Below, piece after piece: positions 1 to 11,528 of a stretch of DNA of 64,000 nucleotides. Every line of letters starts with the position of its first letter. The first letter of the stretch is position 1. The notes under the pieces are model-generated. The model did not search any database and had not been told where the DNA came from. It was given only the letters and a program-made list of their open reading frames with translations. The translations under genes and the position numbers were made by a program. The stretch is from Alligator mississippiensis. Its lineage: Eukaryota > Chordata > Crocodylia > Alligatoridae. The DNA lies in assembly GCF_030867095.1 (NCBI RefSeq), contig NC_081828.1, positions 217,031,978 to 217,095,977 on the forward strand, in the 5' to 3' direction.

Positions 1-584
1 TCCGTGTCTGGGTTAGGGCCTGAGTTGCTCCCATGGATAGTCGTGTCCCCTTTTTCTGGCTAGCAGGTCTGTGCTGTTGCTGATAAATGGGATGGGACCT
101 TTTTTTGTTCTCAGCTGGATGGGTCTTCTCTCTCTCCTCACCCGGCCCTCGGGTGTCCTGGAGGTGTCCTGGGAGATGGTTAGGGTATTTTTTCACCAGT
201 GTGCACCAATCTGTCACCCCCCTGTTGCCTCCCAGCAGCAAGGAGAAGAGACCCCTGCACTGCGGCTGGCTCTGAGGTCCTCCATCTGCTGCGTGTTTGG
301 AGCTGATGGGCCAGGGAGAGTCCCCGTCTGGCTCCCCGAGTGGGTGAGCGTCCAGGAGTCCCTGTGGGATGCTCGGTGTCCTTTCCACCTCAGTGCCAGC
401 AGTTCACTGTGGACACGTGGCTCATTTGCAGGCCTCTGAGTGAAGCCATCTCTCCAGGAGGGGCACACGAGCCTTATATAATGGCTTATAAAACCTTATC
501 ATGCTCAGTGGTCCCAGTTCTTCCTGCCTCCAGTGAGCTGGGAAAATGCCCCTGTAGCTCATCACAGATGCACCTGTTTTCCCT

Positions 585-715
585 CCTATAAGCAGCTGAG
601 GCCTGGAGCTGTAAAGTGACATGCCCAAGGCCACATGGGGAGTTTGTGGCAGAGGCAGGAGCTGAACCCCGGTCCCCAAGGCCCTGTTCAGTGCTTTGTC
701 CGCACCGTGATATTG
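585..715 (+). mobile_element. MIR SINE fragment
   Basis: GTAAAGTGACATGCCCAAGG, followed by GTGGCAGAGGCAGGAGCTGA and AACCCC, matches the MIR core known from amniotes. It explains the accidental 249-codon open frame starting at 635. Confidence 0.75.
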
Positions 716-2330
716 CTTCTCCTCCTTGCCCTCAACGAGCCCAGCTGGCGAGGCCCTCGGCGCCCTTGCAATGCCATCTGTGGTGTGAGGGTGCGGGGAG
801 CGGTGCTGCTTGCTTATCTGGGCAGTGAGCAAATAGGCATGAGCCTGGGTGGAGAAACCCCTCTGAGCACGGGGGCACATGGAGTCTGGTCCGAATCCCG
901 GGGGGCTCACACCCCAGCTCGCCGACACTTTTGGGAACTCAGTGAAAAAGAGGAACGCACCCGAGGATACCCAGAGCTGCTCCTCATCCCCCTCACCCTT
1001 GTGAGCAGGTACGTGGATGTGGGGCGCTGGCTGCGGTGGGGATTTTCTAAGGTTGCTCAAACCACTCGGATCTGGCCCCAAGCCCAGTCCTGGAAGGGCT
1101 CGGGTGCAGGTGAGGCAATCCTCTCCAGTCCCTACACTGTGGTTTTACCCCCGGATACCTTGCTTCATAGGGGTGATCTCAGTTTTGGAGGCTCTGCAGC
1201 AATGCCCAGGTGCCGCTTTGTTCAGGGGCTTCAGTCTCCTGTTGACCCCAGCTTTCCCCGTGCTGCGCCCCGTCTGCACAGGACACGAGACTCTTCAAGC
1301 CAGCAGCGCAGCGGGGCTGGTTGTGTGCAGATGCCCCAAGCCTTGTGCCTCGCCTGCCACGGCTTTTTAAAGCACAAAGTATAGCAGCATCCTAGCTGAT
1401 GCCTAGCCAGACCCAGAGGCCTGAGCTATGGGCCTGTCCCCTGGCAGAAAGGGCTAAGGATTGAGCCAGGAAACAGCGGGCAGATTATACTGAGATGCCT
1501 GAGGCCTGGGATCAAGGGAGTCACTGATGCATCGTATGGGATAAGGCAAAATAAACATCAGGGATGACGATGAAGAGATTTGTGAACAAAACAGAAAGTA
1601 TCATGATGCCCCTTTAGAAACCCCTGTTGTATCCACATTTTCAAAGCTGCGCCCAGTTCTGGTTCCCACACCACAAAAAGGATAGAGAGGAACCAGTGCT
1701 GGGAAGCAGGACCACGGGCCAGGATAATCACGTGACATAATGACATTAATAACGAATCTACTATACTCTAAAACTCATTCACTACAGAGCCAGCATTTTG
1801 CCTTCAGTGGAAATAAGTGTCGCGGTGTAGCACAGTTAGTAGACTAAAGAGACAAAGCCAACATGCCCACGACACAATGCCAACATGCCCGCATGCTTGT
1901 GTATATTAGTTACAGATTACGGTGCTTAGACTTTACATCAGGAAGGCAAATGCACATGACTATTACATTTTAAAAAGCCACCGGACTATTGTATAAATAG
2001 GATTCAACATTTATTTTATTCAGTACCCTATCATTTATCTCCCAAGTGACTCTCAACAGTCTCCTGGAGATTTATATCTAAATTCTGGAGACTCTGAGGC
2101 AAACCTGGGAGGTTGGCAAACGTGAATCCAGCCCAGCCTCTGAGGAGCGAGTGATGGCAGGACCTGGATGGGGCAGGAGGGGACTCCAAGAACACCAGGA
2201 AAACTTTTAAAACATCAGGAAAACCCACTTGTGCAAACAGTAACACCGTTGAAAAGCAAGAAAGGGCAAATTTCGTGACATGTACAAGGGCCCCAAGGCT
2301 TGTGTTACTCTTGTCACAATAAGCAGAGTT
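716..2330. other. No gene recognised
   Basis: No coding exon or clear repeat was identified. The part from 1750 to 2040 is AT-rich. A 40-bp patch near 1039-1075 resembles the outer edge of the cathelicidin arm at about 27490-27525. Confidence 0.5.
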
Positions 2331-2800
2331 GGTTTAATTTGTTGCCTCCAAAAGGATGGAGACGAACCAGGGAAGAGCCAGAGAAGGGCAAGAAGGATGA
2401 TGGAGGGGCTTCCTGAGGCCAGGCCCATTCAGTATAGAAAAGAGATGCTAGAGAGGGGGCATGAGAAGGGTTTATAAAATACTAAATGGCAAAGAGAAAG
2501 TTGCTAGGGGTTTATTATGGATGGTCTCGACAATTCAAGCATGAGGGGTCACCACATGAAGCTAGCAGGCAGTATGTTTAAAATGAACACAAGGCAGTTC
2601 TTTATCACCCGGTGTGTCACTAAAGGGTGGGACTCGTTGCCACCAGACACGGGGGCAGCTGTGAGTTCAGCCAGATGCAAACAGGGATTGGACACGTTCC
2701 TGGAGGAAAGGGGCATCAGGAGCTATGGAGCACGGGAGCGAGGGGCACGGCCTCTGCAACACAGCTTCCCAGACCTTAAGTGCTGGAGGCTGTAAGGAAG
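2330..2800 (+). mobile_element. CR1-superfamily LINE 3' fragment
   Basis: Degenerate coding: YRKEMLERGHEKGL, then MFKMNTRQFFITRCVTKGWD and SLPPDTG, a variant of the conserved LINE C-terminal block (VTKVWxSLPPGVV). It is related to 29790-30060 and the reverse strand at 37080-37225. Confidence 0.55.
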
Positions 2801-2924
2801 AGAGGAACAGGGGGAGAAAACCCCTCATCAGACCCCGTTCACTCTGCTGGCCAGCCTCCACGCTCTGCCAGGGAGACGGGCAAGACGGACCTAGGGTCTG
2901 CCCCAGCCCATGGTAGTGCTGATG

Positions 2925-3463
2925 CTCCTATGAGCATCAGTGCTCTGGGCGGCGCGCTGAAGGAGTTCGGTGCACAGGTGGTTTTCTCTTCCATCCTACC
3001 AGTGACCGGACGAGGAAGACGGCATGAGAACTGCATCAGAGAGACCAACTGGCGGCTTCGGCAGCGGTGTCTCGAGGCAGGCTTCGGCTTCCTGGACAAT
3101 GACCCGCACATCACGACGAGGGACATGCTCAGCTGGGATGGGCTTCACCTGTCCCCAAAGGTAAGCATGTGTTTTCTTCTAGGTTGGCGGATCTCCTCCG
3201 GCGGGCTTTAAACTAGGCTCGTCGGGGGGAGGGGAGTACGAGGGCAGGGGAAGCTGTGGACCACCAAACCATGTGGCACCCACAAGGACAGCCCAGCCTG
3301 AAGAAGGAGAACATTGGGAACCTGCAAGCCATGGGGAGACCAGCACTACTGCACAGGTAAGAAACAAAAAGGTAAGAATCAAAGGGCCCCTTGGGACTCA
3401 GAGCGGGGGGGCAGCAAAGGCACCAGTCACAGGGCTCAAGTGCCTATATACTAATGCTAGGAG
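2925..3463 (+). mobile_element. CR1 LINE, 5' part (ORF1 end and start of ORF2)
   Basis: Left half of the CR1 copy split by the LTR element. Codons from about 2945 read GAQVVFSSILPVTGRGRRHE, then CLEAGFGFLDND and MLSWDGLHLSPK, the typical end of the CR1 ORF1 esterase-like (SGNH) domain. Near 3430 the reading LKCLYTNARS is the usual start of the ORF2 endonuclease, cut by the LTR insertion and resumed at 9453 with SMGNKQDELALLL. The 5' limit is uncertain. Confidence 0.8.
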
Positions 3464-4430
3464 TGTGGCAGAAATGCCACCGTCAGTGCACCTCTCCAGA
3501 GACCTGTCTCAGCCAGCCTGGGAGGCTGGTGTTGAATCCCTCAGGGTGGGGATCTCCCACCTGGTCTACATGACAAAAGCCTGGCGCCTGGGAGGCGATG
3601 CTCTGGTCACCTGGGCAGGGGGGAAAGGCCCGGCCCTGCGCGGGCCCAGGTAGCCAGGGATGCGGGGGAGATTGGTCAGCTTGTGGCCAGTATTGGCAGC
3701 TTCAATTGGACCGGGCTGCTGAGGTCAGAGAGGTTATTTAAGGGCTCGGTCCAAGAAGAAGGGAGGCAGCCATTAGCCATGCGGTCATCCAGGTGAATCT
3801 GAGCCTGGCTCTCTCCTCATCACCGCATGCTCCAAGAGTGCCCTGCCTCCAGAGGAAACAACAACCACCTCTGGACGATGAGAGTGAGTAAGCTACTAAA
3901 GATCCGATTAGATATTTAGTTTCAGTAACTCAGATGCGTTTAAACGGCTACCTCAGCCACCCTGGTTTGCTCAATGGGATTCCTTTGATATTCCTGTAAG
4001 ATTTCTATGATACTGCTCTACCTTTTACCCTGTTTTCACTCTACCCCTGTAATCAATAAAGTTCTCCTTGTGACCGGTGTGGGAGACTTATTGAGGGGTG
4101 GGTCTAAATTATGCCAAGGAGGCCCCTTAGGTCTGTGGACTAAGGGAGACTTTCCTAATAAGCCCCTGACTTGGGGAAGTGCCCCAAGTGCTTGTATCGG
4201 GTCTAGGACCCATTGGACGATCAGGCCTGCGTTCTCCAAGGTGCGCAGAGCCAGAAGTGAGTCCAGAGCCTTGGATGGTGGCAGCGGGACCCCAGGCGAG
4301 CGGGTGTGCTCCAGGGAAGGGGTCGGCCGGACGGGAGGCACCCTAAGGGAGGCACTCGGAGCCTGGAAGGTGGTCGGGCGCAGGGAGGTGGGCGGCTCAA
4401 CGCAGGAGCGCCCCCTACTGGCCCGCCACA
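3464..4430 (+). repeat. Left LTR
   Basis: Starts TGTGGCAGAAATGCCACC and ends CCGCCACA. It has a TTATTTAAGG TATA-like stretch and an AATAAA near 4053. It pairs with 8483-9447. Confidence 0.9.
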
Positions 4431-4432
4431 CG

Positions 4433-4450
4433 TGGTGGCAGAGGTGGGAT
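4433..4450 (+). promoter_or_regulatory. Primer-binding site, tRNA-Leu-like
   Basis: TGGTGGCAGAGGTGGGAT starts 2 bp after the left LTR. Its complement matches the 3' end of a vertebrate tRNA-Leu (AAG type, from memory) except at one base. Confidence 0.7.
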
Positions 4451-7400
4451 CCGAATACCCTGCTGTATTAGAGGCATAATTTGGGGAAAGGAATAGAGTC
4501 ACTGAAATCCCTTGAGCAAACAATTTCTAATTTGACATCGGGTCGACTGGATAGGGTAGAGAGTCAGGATGGCGGACGAGTATGTCCGGATGACTGTGCC
4601 CGAACTGAAGGAACTGGCAAAAGAGAGAGGCCTTCATGCAACAGGAAGGCTAAAGAAGGATGAGCTGGTTAAACTCTTGTGCACCAGCGAGTCAGAACCA
4701 GCGTCAGCTTCATGCTTGTCAACTCCTGGGCCTGACCCAGGACCACACTCCCGCTCGCCAAGCCCAGAGGCTGCCGGGAGATCACTCTCTGAGAGCGAGC
4801 AACAGAGACTCCATGAGAGAGAGATGAAAAGGATGGAGCTGGAGGCCCAGCGTGAAAGGGAACAGCAGGAAGAAAAGAAGGAACAACGACGGCTGGAGAT
4901 GAAAAGGATGGAGCTGGAGGAGAAAAGGCTGGAGCAGGAGGACCAGCGTGAGAAGGAGCAGATAGAATTGAAAAGGATGGAGCTGGAAGAGAGGAGGTTG
5001 GAAAGGGAAGCCCGGTTGGAGGCACAAAAGCTGGAAGCACAGCTTCATTTGCAGACCATTGGGGGAAACGCGAACCCTCTGCAAGCGTCCGGGGAGCAGC
5101 CCAAACTGGACGTCTCCGCCTTTGCTCGCTACCGAGAGGGAGACGATCCTGCAGTGTTCCTAAGCAACTTCGAAAGACAAGCCCAGCTCCGGAGGTGGGA
5201 ACAGATCCAAGAGCCAAAGCCCTGCACTGTTCATGCGGTGACTCGCCTGCAGAGCAGGAAGGCTAAAGAAGGGGGGTTAGGAAATCCCCGGGAGAAAGTC
5301 ACACCATTGGCCGCAGGGGAAGGGACCCCTGCAGATGGCGATTGCACCCTGGTCCCAGAGGGAACCGGTAACCCCGAGGGTGGGTTAAATGACAGTCCCA
5401 GGGAGGTGTGTATTCCGTCAGTGGCAGAGGGGGGTGACACTAGCAGGGAGGAGACCCAGGAAGTCCCTGTGGGTGAGTGTGCACTCCCTGCTGATTGCCT
5501 AGTTGGGCAAGAGGAGTTCAAGCAGGAGGTTTGGGAGGACCCCAGCTTGGAGGGACTCCGGCAGATGGCTCAGGAGCAAGAGACTGAGTTCACGCCGGAC
5601 AAGAGGGAACAGGTGGTCTGGGATAAGGGGCTTCTCTATCGGTTGTGGGTGCCAAAGAACCATGCCGAGACCAGGGAGCCCCAGCGCCAGCTCATAGTAC
5701 CCCGGAGATACAGACAGCAATTGCTTGCCCTGGCTCATGATCTACCGTGTGCTGGTCACATGGGCAGGGAACGGACACGCCAGCGGTTGCAGGTGAACTT
5801 TTTTTGGCCCAGAATTGCCCAGAATGTGACGGACTATTGCAAATCTTGCGAGACATGCCAGCGGACGGGCAAAAGCGGGGACAAGAGAAGGGCTCCCCTG
5901 CAGCCCCTCCCGATCATCGACCAACCCTTCCACAGGGTGGCCGTGGACATTGTGGGACCGCTGAAGCATAGGACTCGTAGAGGAAAGAAATACATACTGA
6001 CTCTGGTGGATTACGCAACGCGGTACCCGGAGGCAGTTGCCTTGACCTCCATCGAGGCACCCGTGGTTGCTGATGCCCTCATCAAGGTCTTCTGCCAGCT
6101 GGGTTTTCCCTCCGAGATCCTGACGGACCGGGGTGGGAACTTCATGGCGGAGGTAATGGAGTGCCTGTGGGACTGCTGTGGGGTGCAACACCTTAAGACC
6201 ACAGCCTACCACCCTCAGACAAATGGGCTGGTGGAAAGGTTCAACGGGACCTTGAAAGGGATGCTCAAGGCCTATGTGGACTCCAACCCCAATGACTGGG
6301 ATGAGAAACTGCCGCACCTGCTCTTTGCCTACCGGGAGGTGCCCCAGGATCCACTGGGTTCTCGCCCTTCGAGCTGATGTTCGGGAGGCGAGTGCGAGGT
6401 CCTCTCGATTTGGTGAGAGAGGAGTGGGAAGGGAAGATCGCTTCCACCAAGACCTCCGTGGTGGAGTATGTGCTTGACTTCCGTCAGAAACTGCCTGACA
6501 TGATGAAGGTGGCACGGGACTCCCTGGGACAGGCCCAGGAGAAGCAAAGGTCCTGGTATGATGAGAAGGCCCGCTTACGTACCTTTGAGCGGGGTGAGAA
6601 TGTGATGGTTTTCCTGCCACTAAAAACGGACAAGCTGCAAGCTGCTTGGGAAGGTCCCCATGCTGTCCTGGACAGACTGGATGATGTGACCTATGTAGTG
6701 GGTATTAAGGGTAGGAAACCTAAGACAATTCACGTGAACATGCTTAAACCCTACTACGACAGAAAGGAGATGGTATTCTGGGTCCCCTCCGTTGAGGGAA
6801 CTCCGGAGGACCCCGAGGAGCCGGTCATGTATGGAGACTGGGATGGCGAGGCAGGGATCGAGGATCTCCGCCTACCAGACCATCTGCCCTCCCAGGACAA
6901 GGACCAGCTGCTCGCAGCGCTCGAGGACTTTGAGACTGTGTTCTCTAACAAACCAGGTAGAACGGACCTGGCGGTACACTCGATAGAGACGGGCAGCCAT
7001 CGCCCTATATACTCCCGACATTACCCAGTCAATGAGAAGGGGAGGCAAGAAATAGAACGGGAGATCGCAGAGATGGAGGAGTTGGGGGTAATCCGGCCTT
7101 CAATGAGTCCCTGGGCCAGTCCGGTGGTACTCGTCTGGAAGCAGGACGGGACCATCCAGTTCTGTGTGGACTACCGGAAGCTGAATGCCATCACCACCCC
7201 TGATGCGTACCCTATGCCCAGGATGGACACGCTGCTGGATCGCCTGGGCCCAGCCAAGGTGATCTCTACTCTCGATCTGTCCAAAGGATTTTGGCAGATG
7301 GCCCTGGACCCAGATGCCATAGCCAAGTCTGCCTTTACCACACCTACGGGGCTATACGAGTTCACAGTTTTACCTTTCGGTTTGCGCAACTCGCCCGCCT

Positions 7401-8465
7401 CTTTCCAGAGACTGATCAATAATCTGCTGCAAGGATGTGAGCAGTTTGCCATGGCTTACATCGATGACATCGCCATCTTCAGTCCGGATTTCGAGTCGCA
7501 CCTGACTCACCTGACCACCGTGCTAGGTAAGATCAAGCAAGCTGGTCTTACGGTGAAAGCCAAGAAGTGCCAGTGGGCTCTATCGGAGGTAGTGTACTTG
7601 GGTCATCGTGTGGGTGGAGGTCAGATTGCTCCCTTGTGGGACAAGATCGAGGCCATCAAAGACTGGCCGCCTCCACAGACCAAGATGCAAGTCAGAGCCT
7701 TCCTTGGCCTGGCGGGTTACTACCGAAGATTTGTCCCAGGGTTTGGAGCAACCGCAGCCCCACTGCACGAGCTGACCAAGAAGGGCAGCCCGGACCCGGT
7801 GGTCTGGAAGCAGGGGTGCCAGGAAGCGTTCGACGCCCTCAAGGCTGCCCTGGTCAAACAACTGATCCTGAAGGCACCGCTCCAGGATAAACCCTTCTAC
7901 GTGGCAACGGATGCCTCCGACGTGGGACTGGGAGCTGTGCTCTTACAGGAGCACCAGGAGACACGGCACCCCGTGGTGTACCTCAGCCGGGAGCTAATCC
8001 CTCGGGAGCGAAACCTGTCCTCCATCGAGAAGGAGTGCTTGGCCATCGTCTGGGCCCTGAACAAGCTGAAGCCCTATCTGTGGGGACAACAGTTCACCGT
8101 CCTGTCGGACCATGCCCCACTGCAGTGGCTGCAGACCATGCACAACACCAATGCCAAGCTGCAACGTTGGTCTTGGCAGCTGCAGGAATTTAATTTTACG
8201 GTCCAACACATAAAAGGAAGCCTGAACGTGATAGCGGACACCTTGTCACGAAAGGACTCTGGGTAGCGAGTCCTTGGGACTTGGGACTAGTGAGGAGATC
8301 ACTAGCATAAGACTGCCATCAGGTTTTATGGTTTCTATCTGTTATTGTCTTAACTTGTTCCATGTTCCAGGTTTTTCCCTTTTCCTTCTTCTGGCATCCT
8401 GTGGGAACTCCCTGACCCGACACGCCCGGACCCACGGCCCTGAGAGGCCCCGTGTCCGAGCTTGT

Positions 8466-8482
8466 AAAGGAGGGGGGGGAAG
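8466..8482 (+). promoter_or_regulatory. Polypurine tract
   Basis: An unbroken A/G run directly before the right LTR; it would prime plus-strand DNA. Confidence 0.8.
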
Positions 8483-9447
8483 TGTGGCAGAAATGCCACC
8501 GTGGGTGCCCCTCTCCAGAGACCTGTCTCAGCCAGCCTGGGAGGCTGGTGTTGAATCCCTCAGGGTGGGGATCTCCCACCTGGTCTACATGACAAAAGCC
8601 TGGCGCCTGGGAGGCGATGCTCTGGTCACCTGGGCAGGGGGGAAAGGCCCGGCCCTGCGCGGGCCCAGGTAGCCAGGGATGCGGGGGAGATTGGTCGGCT
8701 TGTGGCCAGTATTGGCAGCTTCGATTGGACCGGGCTGCTGAGGTCAGAGAGGTTATTTAAGGGCTCGGTCCAAGAAGAAGGGGAGTCAGCCATTAGCCAT
8801 GCGGTCATCCAGGTGAATCTGAGCCTGGCTCTCTCCTCATCACCGCATGCTCCAAGAGTGCCCTGCCTCCAGAGGAAACGCCAACCACCTCTGGACGATG
8901 AGAGTGAGTAAGCTACTAAACATCCGATTAGATATTTAGTTTCAGTAACTCAGATGCGTTTAAACGGCTACCTCAGCCACCCTGGTTTGCTCTATGGATT
9001 CCTTTGATATTCCTGTAAGATTTCTATGATACTGCTCTACCTTTTACCCTGTTTCCGCCCTACCCCTGTCATCAATAAAGTTCTCCTTGTGACCGGTGTG
9101 GGAGACTTATTGAGGGGTGGGTCTAAATTATGCCGAGGAGGCCCCTTAGGTCTGTGGACTAAGGGAGACTTTCCTAATAAGCCCCTGACTTGGGGAAGTG
9201 CCCCAAGTGCTTGTATCGGGTCTAGGACCCATTGGACGATCAGGCCTCCGTTCTCCAAGGCGCGCAGAGCCAGAAGTGAGTCCAGAGCCTTGGATGGTGG
9301 CAGCGGGACCCCAGGCTAGTGGGTGTGCTCCAGGGAAGGGGTCGGCCGGACGGGAGGCACCCCAGGGAGGCACTCGGAGCCTGGAAGGTGGTCGGGTGCA
9401 GGGAGGTGGGCGGCTCAACGCAGAAGCGCCCCGACTGGCCCGCCACA
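8483..9447 (+). repeat. Right LTR
   Basis: Same ends as the left LTR and directly follows the polypurine tract. It is followed by the AGGAG target duplication. Confidence 0.9.
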
Positions 9448-11528
9448 AGGAGCATGGGGAACAAGCAGGATGAACTAGCGCTCCTGCTTGCACTAAACAC
9501 CTATGACTTAGTGGGGCTAACAGAGACCTGGTGGGATTCATCCCATGACTGGGCGGTACATATTGAGGGCTATAGATTGTATAGAAAGGACAGGTCGGGG
9601 AGGAAAGGGGGGGGGGGGTTGCACTTTATGTCAGTGAGCAATATACATCAACCCTCATCAAGACAGAATCCGAGGTTGAGGAAGTAGAAGGATTGTGGGT
9701 TAGGCGACACGGGGGGCAAGGAGAAAGGGATTTGGTGGTAGGGGTCTGCTACACACCCCCACACCAAGGGGAAGAAATAGATGCAGGGCTCCTGAGGCAA
9801 CTCTCGGAGACCATAAAAGTTAAAGAGGCGGTAGTCATGGGGGACCTAAACTACCCGGACATCTGCTGGGAGACACAGACAGCAAGGTCCCATCGCTCAC
9901 GCAGGTTTCTAACCTGTGTACAGGACCTCCACCTGACACAGGAGGTACACGGTCCCACTAGGGGGAATGCCATACTGGATCTGGTATTGGCAACAGGAGA
10001 TGACATGATAGGGGCCCTCCAGATCGGTAGCCGTTTGGGAGACAGTGATCACCTAATAATAGAATTCAACACAAGACGGCGAGTGGGTAAGGTAACTAGT
10101 AGGGTGAAAGTGCTAGACTTTAGGAAAGCTGATCTCAATGCACTCAGGCAATTAGTCAAGGAAGCACTGCAGAGTAGGAGATTTGAAGAGATGGGAGCCC
10201 AAGAAGGGTGGCTGTGCCTTAAGGAAACGATCCTTCGGGCACAAAGCAAGACGATCCCCGAGCGAGGCAAAAGAGGGAAAGGGGCCAGGAGGCTCCCCTG
10301 GCTGACCAGAGAAATCCAGGGCAGCCTAAGGGCCAAAAGGGGAGCACATAAAAAGTGGAAACAGGGTGAGATCACTAAAGATGAATATACCTCCTCTGCT
10401 CGTACTTGTAGGGAGGCAGTTAGACAGGCGAAAGCTACCATGGAGCTGAGGATGGCATCCCAAGTAAAAGACAACAAGAAATTGTTTTTTAGATATATAG
10501 GGAGTAAAAGGAAGGCCCAGGGAGGAATAGGACCCCTGCTAAATGGGCAGAAGCAATTGGTGACAGATAGGGGGGACAAGGCTGAACTCCTCAACGAGTT
10601 CTTTGCCTCAGCGTTCCTAAGCGAGGGGCACGACAAGTCTCTCTCTGGGGTTGTGGAGAGGCAGCAGCAAGGCGCCAGACGTCCATACGTAGACCCTGAG
10701 GTGGTGCAGAGTCACTTGGAAGAACTGGATGCCTTTAAGTCGGCAGGCCCAGGCTCCATCCGAGGGTGCTGAAGGCACTGGCCGACATCACTGCAGAGCC
10801 ACTGGCGGGAATATTCGAATGCTCGTGACACACGGGCCAAGTCCCAGAGGACTGGAAAAGGGCTAACGTGGTCCCCATTTTCAAGAAGGGGAGGAAGGAG
10901 GACCCGGGCAACTATAGGCCAGTCAGTCTCACCTCCATCCTTGGTAAAGTCTTTGAAAAAATTATCAAGGCTCACATTTGTGAGAGCCCGGCAGGACAAA
11001 TTATGCTGAGGGGAAACCAGCACGGGTTTGTGGCGGGCAGATCGTGCCTGACCAACCTAGTCTCTTTCTATGACCAGGTTACGAAACGCCTGGACACAGG
11101 AGGAGGGGCGGATGTCGTATACTTAGACTTCAGGAAGGCCTTCGATACGGTATCCCACCCCATACTGGTGAACAAGCTAAGAGGCTGTGATATGGATGAC
11201 TGCGCGGTCCGGTGGGTGGCGAATTGGTGAGTATTTATTCACCAAGGCGCCCCCGGGGTTTACAAGAAACAATGGCCACAAGCTAGCAGAGAGCAGATTT
11301 AGATTGGACATTAGGAAGAACTTCACAGTTCGAGTGGCCAAGGTCTGGAACGGGCTCCCAAGGGAGGTGGTGCTCTCCCCTACCCTGGGGGTCTTCAAGA
11401 GGAGGTTAGATGAGTATCTAGCTGGGGTCATCTAGACCCAGCGCTCTTTCCTTCCTATGCAGGGGGTCGGACTCGGTGATCTATTGAGGTCCCTTCCGAC
11501 CCTAACATCTATGAATCTATGAATCTAT
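9448..11528 (+). mobile_element. CR1 LINE, 3' part (endonuclease, RT start, 3' end)
   Basis: Continues the CR1 copy interrupted at 3463. The endonuclease shows LVGLTETWWD, VVMGDLNYPDICWE and LGDSDH. The RT half shows [35 protein letters not shown] and [16 protein letters not shown]. At about 11225 the sequence jumps from VANW straight to EYLFTKAPP, losing about 0.9 kb of RT compared with the copy at 39.6-40.6 kb. The C-terminal motif NGLPREVVLSPTLG is kept. It ends in TCTATGAA repeats at 11510-11528. Several frame breaks make it inactive. Confidence 0.88.

Larger units (their letters stand above)
3464..9447 (+). mobile_element. Ty3/Gypsy-type LTR retrotransposon, Gmr1-like domain order (fossil)
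   Basis: Fossil LTR element with two near-identical LTRs of about 966 bp, TGT...ACA ends and a 5-bp target duplication AGGAG (3459-3463 and 9448-9452). Parts in order: left LTR, primer site, gag-like region (about 4.57-5.25 kb, with a SAP-like start), integrase (about 5.56-6.78 kb, HHCC finger then DDE core), reverse transcriptase (about 6.9-7.8 kb, YIDD and FGLRNSPASFQ motifs), RNase H (about 7.8-8.27 kb, TDAS motif), polypurine tract, right LTR. Integrase before RT is unusual for Ty3/Gypsy and defines the Gmr1-like group known from fish and other deuterostomes. It is broken, with about two breaks by eye. LTRs differ by roughly 25-30 sites (about 3 percent), suggesting tens of millions of years at the slow crocodilian rate (inference). 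It sits inside a CR1 LINE. Confidence 0.9.

Noticed and set aside
635-1384. A 249-codon open frame at the left end
   Set aside because: It starts inside a MIR SINE and shows no domain or codon bias.
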